A stretch of 32,562 bases of DNA from Acidimicrobiaceae bacterium. GTDB lineage: Bacteria; Actinomycetota; Acidimicrobiia; Acidimicrobiales; Palsa-688. The position numbers and the translations under genes were made by a program. Location: the NCBI GenBank assembly GCA_030838045.1, contig JAUTXN010000371.1, positions 1 through 32,562 on the forward strand. The letters are read 5' to 3'. The notes under the pieces are model-generated. The model was not told the origin of the DNA and did not search any database. It worked only from the letters and a program-made list of their open reading frames with translations. Every line of letters starts with the position of its first letter. Positions within the stretch are counted from its first letter, which is position 1. Of the stretch, positions 25,580 to 32,562 are shown in pieces.

Positions 25580-27484
25580 CTAGATGGAGGGCGCCGGGGT
25601 CTTGGCGATCTCGGCGAGGAATTCGTCGTTGCTCTTGGTCGACTTGATCTTTTCCATGAGGAGCTGCAAACCGGCGGCGTCACTGCCGTCCGCCCCGAGG
25701 GCGTTGAGCACCCGGCGCAGCTTCCATACTTGCTGAAGCTGCTGGCGGTCGAACAGCAACTCCTCGTGGCGGGTGGAGCTGGCGTTGACATCGAGGGCGG
25801 GATACACCCGGCGCTCTGCCAGCTTGCGGTCCAGCCGCAGCTCCATGTTGCCGGTGCCCTTGAACTCCTCGAAGATCACTTCGTCCATCCGGCTTCCCGT
25901 CTCGACCAGAGCGGTTGCCAGGATGGTCAACGATCCGCCTTCCTCAATATTCCGCGCCGAGCCAAAGAACTTCTTGGGCGGGTAGAGGGCGCCGGTGTCG
26001 ATGCCGCCGGACATGATCCGCCCCGTCGCCGGCTGCGCCAGGTTGTAGGCCCGGGCCAGGCGCGTGATGCCGTCGAGCACGATGACGACGTCCTTGCCCA
26101 GTTCCACCAGCCGCTTGGCCCGCTCGATGGTGAGCTCGGCGACCTGGGTGTGCTCGTCGGCCGGGCGGTCGAACGTCGAGGCGATCACCTCGCCCTTGAC
26201 CGAGCGCCGCATGTCGGTGACCTCCTCGGGTCGCTCGTCGACCAGGAGCACCATGAGCACGACGTCGGGGTTGTTGGCTTCGATCGAGTGGGCGATCTGC
26301 TTCAAGACGGTGGTCTTGCCCGCTTTGGGCGGCGACACGATCAGCCCTCGCTGGCCCTTGCCGATGGGCGAGATGAGGTCGACGATACGCGCCGTGAGGT
26401 TGGCCGGGTCGCCGGGCACCTCGAGGGGCAGCTTCTGGTCGGGGAACAGCGGGGTGAGATCCTCGAAGCGGGGCCGAACCCGGGCCTCGTCGGGAGAAAG
26501 CCCGCTCACCGTGTCGATCCGCAGCAGTGCCGGATACTTCTCGGTGCTCCCCGCGGGCCGGCAGGCCCCTTCGATCTCGTCGCCCTTGCGGAGGGCGAAA
26601 CGGCGTACCTGGCTGATCGACACGTACACGTCGTTGGCGCTGGGGAGGTATCCCCGCGTCCGCAGGAAACCGTAACCCTCGTCGCGCAGGTCGAGATAGC
26701 CCTTCACCGACACCGGTTCGCCGGAATAGGCGGTGTCCATCGGCTGGGCCTGCAGGTCGCGATCACCGTTGGTGGGGGTGCGCTCCGGGGTGCGTTCGCG
26801 GCCCCGGCGGCGACGGTTGCGGCGATTGCCCACTTCCCCGTCGAAGCGCCCTTGGCCCTGGCTCGTGCCTGGACCGGAACCCTGGCCCTGGCCTGATTGC
26901 CCCGAGTTGCCCTGGGCCGGCGATCCGCTCGACTGCTGGTGCGGCCGGGGCTGGTAGGACGACCCCGACGACTCGGACCCGTCCGCCCGGCCGTTGCTCG
27001 CGCCGTTGGCGCCGGCGGCGGTCTCGTCGTCGGTGTCCTCGGCGAACTCCGGCGCCCCACGGTGGCCCTGGCTGTTGGCACCGCCGCCGGCCGCCGCCGT
27101 CGCACTGCCGTTGGCCGAGGAGTCGCCCGGTTCATCGGTCGAGTGGTCGGCCGCCGCGGTGGAGGCAGCAGGGGGCGGGGCGGGTGCGTGGTCGCCGGCC
27201 GCCGCGGGCACTGGTGCAGCGGCTTCTTCGTGGTCGCCCAACGGCAGCTCTGCAGGCGGGGCGGCGACAGCCTTGCGCGCCCTCGGGGCACGGCGAGGCT
27301 TTTCGACAGACGCCGCCGGCTCGGGCTCGTCGACCGCAACTCCGGTGGCCCGGAGTATCTGCAGGATCAGGTCGGATTTCCTGGCTCGGCTTCCGGGCTT
27401 GGTACCCAGCGCCTCGGCGATGGCGTAGAGCTCCTCGCGCTCTTTGGCCTCTAGGACCGAGCGCTCGAGTTGCGGCTCGCTCAT
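25580..27484 (-). CDS. rho: Transcription termination factor Rho
   Basis: The hexameric RNA helicase ends transcription in a nucleotide-dependent manner. From ATG 27484 it has 634 residues. The start of the helical N-terminal domain is [21 protein letters not shown] long Ala/Gly/Ser/Gln/Asn insertion of about 170 residues follows ([20 protein letters not shown] lies within it), typical of actinobacterial Rho. Then come the cold-shock RNA-binding domain ([20 protein letters not shown]) and the ATPase with [40 protein letters not shown], and the Q/R loops near [20 protein letters not shown]. The track starts at 27496, but GAGG six bases before the ATG at 27484 favours that start. The 217-bp region upstream may hold an autoregulatory leader, though I see no clear structure. 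Confidence 0.97.
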   Translation of the reverse strand: MSEPQLERSVLEAKEREELYAIAEALGTKPGSRARKSDLILQILRATGVAVDEPEPAASVEKPRRAPRARKAVAAPPAELPLGDHEEAAAPVPAAAGDHAPAPPPAASTAAADHSTDEPGDSSANGSATAAAGGGANSQGHRGAPEFAEDTDDETAAGANGASNGRADGSESSGSSYQPRPHQQSSGSPAQGNSGQSGQGQGSGPGTSQGQGRFDGEVGNRRNRRRRGRERTPERTPTNGDRDLQAQPMDTAYSGEPVSVKGYLDLRDEGYGFLRTRGYLPSANDVYVSISQVRRFALRKGDEIEGACRPAGSTEKYPALLRIDTVSGLSPDEARVRPRFEDLTPLFPDQKLPLEVPGDPANLTARIVDLISPIGKGQRGLIVSPPKAGKTTVLKQIAHSIEANNPDVVLMVLLVDERPEEVTDMRRSVKGEVIASTFDRPADEHTQVAELTIERAKRLVELGKDVVIVLDGITRLARAYNLAQPATGRIMSGGIDTGALYPPKKFFGSARNIEEGGSLTILATALVETGSRMDEVIFEEFKGTGNMELRLDRKLAERRVYPALDVNASSTRHEELLFDRQQLQQVWKLRRVLNALGADGSDAAGLQLLMEKIKSTKSNDEFLAEIAKTPAPSI

Positions 27485-27496
27485 CGGTAACCTCAT

Positions 27497-27713
27497 TTGG
27501 ATCGGGTGGAGTGGTCAGGCGGTGACGTCGCGGCGGGCCGGGATGGTCAGCTAAGGGTCAGGATGCCGCCGTGGTCCTACCGGGCCAGCATCCGTCACCC
27601 GCCTCCGGAACCCCCGAGCCAGCACTTGGGGCGCTGGTATGGCGCATGCCCCGTCATGGAGTGCGATGACAACACCCATGGTACTCGGGATGCCCGTACC
27701 TGGGCAACCGGCC
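27497..27713. other. Gap between thrC and rho where thrB usually lies
   Basis: The 217-bp stretch has no coding frame with family resemblance on either strand, and in particular no trace of the GHMP kinase motifs of homoserine kinase. A weak hairpin, TGCCC-AGGTAC-GGGCA on the minus strand, follows thrC and could serve as terminator. The region probably also contains the rho promoter or leader. Confidence 0.5.
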
Positions 27714-28754
27714 TCAGAGTCCCAGTTCGGCCCGGATGGCGGCGGTATCGGCTTCGACCGGTGTCGGCACCGCGATCTGGCTGATGGCGATGTCGGGGTC
27801 CTTCAGGCCGTGGCCGGTCAGCACGCAGACGACGGTCGAACCAGCGTCGACGCCGACCTTGAGCAGGCCCGCCACCGACGCCGCCGATGCCGGCTCGCAG
27901 AACACCGACTCCGACCGGGCGAGGAAGCGGTAGGCCTCGAGGATCTCGCCGTCGGTGACCGCATGAATCCCGCCGCCGGACTCCGACGACGCTGCGGTCG
28001 CCCCGTACCACGAGGCCGGGCGTCCGATCCGAATGGCGGTGGCGATGGTCTGGGGGTCGTCGATCGGGTGTCCCTCGACGATCGGCGCCGCCCCCGCCGC
28101 CTGGAAGCCCATCATCCGGGGTAGCCGGGTGATCTTTCCCGCATCCTGATATTCGCGATAGCCCTTCCAGTAGGCGGTGATGTTGCCGGCGTTGCCGACG
28201 GGAATGAAGTGGTAGTCCGGCGCGTCGCCCAGGGCGTCGACGATCTCGAAGGCCCCGGTCTTCTGGCCCTCGATCCGGTACGGGTTGATGGAGTTGACGA
28301 CCGTCACCGGCGCCGAGTCCCCCAACTCCCTGACGATGTCAAGGCAGACGTCGAAGTTGGCCCGCAGCTGCAATACCCGGGCGCCGTGGATCAGCGCCTG
28401 AGCCAGCTTCCCCAGGGCGATATGGCCGTCGGGAATGAGAACGACACAGGTCAGGCCGGCCCGGGCGGCGTAGGCGGCGGCGGACGCCGAGGTGTTGCCG
28501 GTGGACCCGCACACCACGGCCTTGGCGCCCTCCTCGACCGCCTTGGAGATGGCGACAGTCATGCCCCGGTCCTTGAACGACCCGGTCGGGTTGGCTCCCT
28601 CCACCTTGAGCCACACCTTGGCGCCGACCCGTTCGGAGAGCCGGGGAGCCGGCACCAGCGGCGTGGCCCCCTCAAGCAGCGTGACGACCGGCGTGTCCTC
28701 GGTGACCGGCAGGAACGACCGGTATTCCTCGATGAGACCACGCCACGCGATCAC
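27714..28754 (-). CDS. thrC: Threonine synthase
   Basis: The 346-residue PLP enzyme converts O-phosphohomoserine to threonine. The PLP lysine lies in [18 protein letters not shown], and the phosphate-binding loop in [20 protein letters not shown]; later motifs are [20 protein letters not shown] and [19 protein letters not shown]. The track frame opens at 28847 inside hom. GTG at 28754, 4 nt after the hom stop, gives [16 protein letters not shown], the usual N-terminus, and is preferred. Its substrate must come from homoserine kinase, and no thrB follows as it normally would in this gene order. Confidence 0.96.
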   Translation of the reverse strand: MIAWRGLIEEYRSFLPVTEDTPVVTLLEGATPLVPAPRLSERVGAKVWLKVEGANPTGSFKDRGMTVAISKAVEEGAKAVVCGSTGNTSASAAAYAARAGLTCVVLIPDGHIALGKLAQALIHGARVLQLRANFDVCLDIVRELGDSAPVTVVNSINPYRIEGQKTGAFEIVDALGDAPDYHFIPVGNAGNITAYWKGYREYQDAGKITRLPRMMGFQAAGAAPIVEGHPIDDPQTIATAIRIGRPASWYGATAASSESGGGIHAVTDGEILEAYRFLARSESVFCEPASAASVAGLLKVGVDAGSTVVCVLTGHGLKDPDIAISQIAVPTPVEADTAAIRAELGL

Positions 28755-28758
28755 GGCG

Positions 28759-30051
28759 TCAACGTTGGCTGTCGACCACGCGCAGTAGGCCGCTCGTGCG
28801 GTCGACGACGTCGAGCTGGCGCAAGTCGTGCAGGCACGCCTGGACATCGCGTTCGAGGGCAGGGTGGACGATGATCACGAGGCGGGCCTCGGCGCCCAGG
28901 CCGACCTGTTCCATCAGGCGGATCGACACGTCGTGGCTGCCCAACACGCCTGCCACTGCGTGGAGCACGCCGGGCCGGTCGGCGACGTCGATCGACAAGT
29001 AGTACTCGGAGCGCAGCTCGTCGATCGGGAAGATCGAGGCCGGGCGCAACGTGATCGTGCGCCCCGCGTGACCGCAGGAAAGGTTGTGCGCCGCGTCGAG
29101 GAGGTCACCCAATACCGCGCTGGCGGTCGGCATGCCTCCGGCGCCGCGGCCCATCAACATCAGCTCGCCGACGGCATCGCCCTCCACGAACACTGCGTTG
29201 AAGGAATCGCGCACGGCGGCGAGGGGATGGGTGGAGGGAACCATGGCGGGATGGACGCGCACCGCGACCATGTCGCCTTCGGCCTTCTCGACGACGGCCA
29301 GCAACTTGATCACATAGCCCAGCCGGCCCGCGAACTCGATGTCGTCGACTGTGACCGCCGAGATGCCCTCCCGGTAGACGTCGCCCGCCACGACCCGCAC
29401 CCCGAACGCGACGCTGGCGAGGATGGCGGCTTTGGCGGCCGCGTCGTAGCCCTCCACATCCGCGGTCGGGTCCCGTTCGGCGTAGCCCAGCCGCTGAGCC
29501 TCGGCCAGGGCGTCGTGATACGAGGCGCCACCTTCGGTCATCTTGGTCAGGACGAAGTTCGTCGTGCCGTTGACGATGCCCATGATCCGCCGGATGCGCT
29601 CGCCCGCCAGGGATTCACGCAGCGGCCGGATGAGGGGGATGCCGCCCGCCACCGCGGCCTCGAAAAGGAGGTCCACGCCTCCCGCATTGGCCGCCTCGAA
29701 CAGTTCCGCGCCCACGTTGGCCAGTAGTTCCTTGTTGGCGGTGACGACCGGCTTGCCGCCCTTCAGCGCCTGGAGGATGAGGCCCCGGGCAGGCTCGATG
29801 CCGCCGATGACTTCGACCACCACGTCGATGTCGGGATCGTTGACGACCGCCTGGGCGTCAGTCGTCAGCACCCCGGGCGGCAAATCGACCGGGCGCTCGC
29901 GGGCCAGGCTGTGCACCGCCACGGCCGCCAACACCAGGCGAATGCCGGTGCGGGACTCGATGTCATCACCGTCGCGCAGCAGCAACTGGGCCAGTGCCGC
30001 CCCCACGTTGCCGCACCCCAACAAACCGACCCTGATGATCCCTGGCTCCAC
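28759..30051 (-). CDS. hom: Homoserine dehydrogenase with ACT domain
   Basis: The 430-residue enzyme reduces aspartate semialdehyde to homoserine with NAD(P)H. The nucleotide fold has [40 protein letters not shown] and [20 protein letters not shown] follow, and then the catalytic part with [20 protein letters not shown] and [20 protein letters not shown], where the second lysine-containing motif is the active site. The last 80 residues ([20 protein letters not shown]) form an ACT domain, so feedback inhibition by threonine is expected. The start is GTG at 30051, 11 nt from the lysA stop. Confidence 0.97.
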   Translation of the reverse strand: MEPGIIRVGLLGCGNVGAALAQLLLRDGDDIESRTGIRLVLAAVAVHSLARERPVDLPPGVLTTDAQAVVNDPDIDVVVEVIGGIEPARGLILQALKGGKPVVTANKELLANVGAELFEAANAGGVDLLFEAAVAGGIPLIRPLRESLAGERIRRIMGIVNGTTNFVLTKMTEGGASYHDALAEAQRLGYAERDPTADVEGYDAAAKAAILASVAFGVRVVAGDVYREGISAVTVDDIEFAGRLGYVIKLLAVVEKAEGDMVAVRVHPAMVPSTHPLAAVRDSFNAVFVEGDAVGELMLMGRGAGGMPTASAVLGDLLDAAHNLSCGHAGRTITLRPASIFPIDELRSEYYLSIDVADRPGVLHAVAGVLGSHDVSIRLMEQVGLGAEARLVIIVHPALERDVQACLHDLRQLDVVDRTSGLLRVVDSQR

Positions 30052-30062
30052 GGCGGCCGAGG

Positions 30063-31370
30063 CTACAGCCCGAGGTCGAGGGCCAGCAGGTCCTCGTCGG
30101 TTTCGCGCCGCACCACCGTTCGGGCTTCACCGTCGCGCACGAAGACGACCGGGGGCCGCCCCACCTTGTTGTAGTTGGACGCCATGGAATGGCCGTAGGC
30201 GCCGGTCACCGGCGTGGCCAGAATGTCGCCCACGGCCAGGTCGGCGGGGAGATGGGCGTCCCTGACGATCAGGTCACCGGATTCGCAGTGCTTGCCGACG
30301 ACGGTCGCGGTGTACGGACGGGCGGCGGTGGTCGCCCGGGGCAGGAACGCCTCGTACCCGCTCCCGTAAAGCACCGGACGCGGATTGTCGCTCATCCCGC
30401 CGTCGACACTGACGTAGGTGCGGATCCCCGGGAGCGTCTTGATGGTGCCGACGGTGTAACAGGTGATGCCCGCCGCGGCCGCGATCGACCTCCCCGGTTC
30501 GGCGGTCAATCGCACCGATGCCGGGATGCCCGCAGCCCCGGCGGCCCCACGCACCGCGGCGGCCCATTCGGCGATCGACGGCGCCTTTTCCCCCTCGACA
30601 TACGGCACACCGAGGCCGCCCCCCACGCAGAGCTCCTCCAAGCCGAGCGGGGAGAAGAACTCGGCCAGCACCCCGGTCGCCCGTTCGAACGAGGACAGCT
30701 CGAAGATGAGGCTGCCGATGTGGGCGTGGACGCCCACCAGTTCCACGGACGACCCGGGGTGGCGGAGGCGCCGCACCGCCTCGGCGGCCGCCCCGCTGGC
30801 GATGCCGAAGCCGAACTTGGAGTCGTCCTGACCGGTCTGCACGTACTCGTGGGTGTGGGCCTCGATGCCCGGCGTGACCCGGAGCAGGACCTGGGGTTTC
30901 GGCGAATCGCCGGGCCGCCAGAGGCGGTCGAGCCGGTCGATCTCGTCGAAGCTGTCGACGACGATGCGGCCCACGCCGGCAGTGAGGGCGGCGCTCAGCT
31001 CACGCTCGGACTTGTTGTTGCCGTGCATGACCAGCCGGGCGGCGGGGACGCCGGCGCGCAGCGCGACGTGGAGCTCGCCGCCGGTCGAGACGTCGATCCA
31101 CATTCCCTCCTCGTGGGCCAGGCGGGCCATGGCGAGGCAGAAAAAAGCCTTGGAGGCGTAGGCAACTCCATCGCCGAACGCCTCGACCGCCTGACGGCAG
31201 CGGCGCCGCAGATGGGCCTCGTCGTAGACGAACACCGGGGTTCCGACGTCCTGGCAGAGGTCCAGCAGGTCGACACCGCCGACGGAGAGCCGCCCGCCGG
31301 CATCGATGGCCGCGCTGTCGGGGAGCAACTCCCGTGGCAGCGGTGGGGCCGGGAGCAGGCTCCCGGTCAC
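30063..31370 (-). CDS. lysA: Diaminopimelate decarboxylase
   Basis: The 435-residue PLP enzyme decarboxylates meso-diaminopimelate to lysine. Motifs are VAYASKAFFCLAMARLAHEE (PLP lysine), VHAHIGSLIFELSSF, the glycine-rich ELCVGGGLGVPYVEGE, LTAEPGRSIAAAAGITCYTV, and the catalytic cysteine in VVGKHCESGDLIV. NYNKVGRPPVVFVRDGEA ends the barrel. The track frame opens at 31445; GTG at 31370 is chosen because it overlaps the argS TGA by four bases (GTGA) and gives MTGSLLPAPPLPRELLPDSA, a typical actinobacterial N-terminus. Confidence 0.97.
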   Translation of the reverse strand: MTGSLLPAPPLPRELLPDSAAIDAGGRLSVGGVDLLDLCQDVGTPVFVYDEAHLRRRCRQAVEAFGDGVAYASKAFFCLAMARLAHEEGMWIDVSTGGELHVALRAGVPAARLVMHGNNKSERELSAALTAGVGRIVVDSFDEIDRLDRLWRPGDSPKPQVLLRVTPGIEAHTHEYVQTGQDDSKFGFGIASGAAAEAVRRLRHPGSSVELVGVHAHIGSLIFELSSFERATGVLAEFFSPLGLEELCVGGGLGVPYVEGEKAPSIAEWAAAVRGAAGAAGIPASVRLTAEPGRSIAAAAGITCYTVGTIKTLPGIRTYVSVDGGMSDNPRPVLYGSGYEAFLPRATTAARPYTATVVGKHCESGDLIVRDAHLPADLAVGDILATPVTGAYGHSMASNYNKVGRPPVVFVRDGEARTVVRRETDEDLLALDLGL

Positions 31371-32562
31371 ATCTTCTCCGGAGCGGTGACGCCGAGCAGG
31401 CCGAGGCCGATGCTGAGGCCGATGCGGGCCGCTTCCACCAGCCACAACCTCGCCTGGGTCAGGTCGTCGGGGACGTCGGAGTGCAGCACGTAGCAGTCGT
31501 GGTAGAAGCCGTGGAAGCGGTCGGCCAGCTCCCGGACCCAGGTGGTCACCTTGTGCGGCGCCCGCTCGGAGCAGGCCAGCGCCACCACCTCGGGCAGCTC
31601 CGACAGGGCGCGCAGGACCTCGAACTCCCGCGGGTGGGTGAGCAGGGTGGGGACAGCGTCGGTGATCGGCCGTCTGGTCACGCCGCGCTTGTCAGCCTCC
31701 CGGCCGATTCCCGCGATGCGGGCATACGCCATCTGCACGTAGAAGACCGGGCTCTCCTTGGACTCGGCGCGCACCTTGTCCAGGTCGACGAGGGTCGCCT
31801 GGTCCGGTGAGTTGACCAGGCTGAGCAGGCGCATGGCGTCAGGTCCGATGTCGTCGACCAGGTCGTCGAGGTCGACGGCGTTGCCCGCCCGCTTCGACAT
31901 ACGCCCGCTGGCCAGGGAGATCATCTGGCCCAGGCGGATCTCGAGGCGCTCGGGGTCCACTCCGAGGGCGGCCACGCCCGCCTTGAGGCTCGGGACCTGG
32001 CCCTCGTGGTCGGCGCCCCACACGTTGATCACCTGGTCGAAGCCCCGGGTGACGAACTTGTTCCAGTGATAGGTCATGTCGCCCGCCAGATAGGTCCAAT
32101 CACCATTGGACTTGCGCAGCACCCGCTTCTCGCGGGGATCGCCGAAGCCCGCGGTGCGCAGCCAGAGCGCCCCGTCCTCCTCAAAGGTGAGCCCGCCTGA
32201 CTCCAGCTTGGCCATGGTCTCACCCATGGCCGGGCTCTCCTCGATGGACGCCTGGCTGAACCATTCGTCGAAATGGATGTTGATCTCGGCCAGTTGCAAC
32301 CGGATGTAGCGGAGGGTCCGCTCGGCCGCCCAGCGACCCGCAGCCGCCATGTCGTCGGGACCGTCGTAGGCGGCCGCCAGGCCCTTGATGAAACCGGCAG
32401 GGTAGCCGCCTTCGGGGAGGGGCTCGCCGTTGCGGCGGGCCAGCAGGCTGGCGCCGAGGCGGCGGATCTGGCCCCCCGTGTCGTTGACGTAGTACTCCCG
32501 GGTGACCTGCCAGCCACAGCGGTCGAGCAACCGGCCCACGGCGTCGCCGTAGGAGGCCCACC
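31367..32562 (-). CDS. argS: Arginyl-tRNA synthetase, N-terminal part beyond window
   Basis: About 398 C-terminal residues are present; the tRNA-recognition N-domain and the HIGH motif lie beyond the right edge. Seen are REYYVNDTGGQIRRLGASLL, YLAGDMTYHWNKFVTRGFDQ, INVWGADHEGQVPSLKAGVA, and the KMSKS-equivalent SGRMSKRAGNAVDLDDLVDD. The helical anticodon-binding domain, ending RIGLSIGLGLLGVTAPEKM, follows. The enzyme charges tRNA-Arg. It is the first gene of the amino-acid run here and overlaps lysA by four bases, a conserved argS-lysA pairing. Confidence 0.96.
   Translation of the reverse strand, partial: WASYGDAVGRLLDRCGWQVTREYYVNDTGGQIRRLGASLLARRNGEPLPEGGYPAGFIKGLAAAYDGPDDMAAAGRWAAERTLRYIRLQLAEINIHFDEWFSQASIEESPAMGETMAKLESGGLTFEEDGALWLRTAGFGDPREKRVLRKSNGDWTYLAGDMTYHWNKFVTRGFDQVINVWGADHEGQVPSLKAGVAALGVDPERLEIRLGQMISLASGRMSKRAGNAVDLDDLVDDIGPDAMRLLSLVNSPDQATLVDLDKVRAESKESPVFYVQMAYARIAGIGREADKRGVTRRPITDAVPTLLTHPREFEVLRALSELPEVVALACSERAPHKVTTWVRELADRFHGFYHDCYVLHSDVPDDLTQARLWLVEAARIGLSIGLGLLGVTAPEKM

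Overview
The window is high-GC DNA from an actinobacterium. The minus strand carries the long housekeeping order known from that phylum: argS, lysA, hom, thrC, rho, rpmE, a conserved hypothetical, prfA, prmC, tsaC, glyA, a wecA-type transferase, two small AtpZ/AtpI membrane proteins, then atpB-E-F-H-A-G-D-C. GTG starts are common and rho carries a long low-complexity N-terminal insertion. A deep-branching lineage such as Acidimicrobiia is my guess; the sequence alone does not prove it.

Layout. Positions 1-1859 hold a truncated CBS-domain gene (minus) and a stand-alone NuoF-like flavoprotein gene (plus), divergent around a perfect 12+2+12 bp palindrome. Positions about 1860-10650 form an accessory region, mostly plus strand. 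It contains a group II intron remnant, a cysteine hydrolase, a secreted I36-like protein, a frameshifted L,D-transpeptidase, an ECF sigma gene that has lost region 4 and now reads in frame into a lipoprotein gene, a membrane protein, a second small lipoprotein, a PadR regulator with an HAAS-like membrane partner, a DUF2007-like protein and an HSL-family esterase. Several genes here are decayed, as expected of a plastic spacer beside a conserved operon. Positions 10789-18358 encode the complete F1Fo ATP synthase. Positions 18461-32562 carry cell-wall/polyprenyl, one-carbon, translation-termination, tRNA-modification, Rho and aspartate-family amino-acid genes, ending in a truncated argS.

How they work together. 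PrmC methylates the GGQ glutamine of the release factor encoded by its neighbour prfA. Hom and ThrC carry aspartate semialdehyde toward threonine and LysA completes lysine synthesis, but thrB, which usually follows thrC in this gene order, is absent from the window. The eight atp structural genes plus AtpZ/AtpI are tightly spaced or overlapping except at two repeat-filled gaps.

The most unusual feature is the number of short tandem repeats inside an otherwise conserved gene cluster: 7-bp and 13-bp units between atpG and atpD, 12-bp units between atpH and atpA, 15-bp units in the atpA tail, 12-bp units in the wecA tail, six 21-bp units inserted in frame in prmC, and 20-bp and 18-bp units between prmC and tsaC. 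Those inside genes are multiples of 3 bp and keep the frame. I found no CRISPR array, tRNA, rRNA, complete insertion sequence or convincing new defence system.
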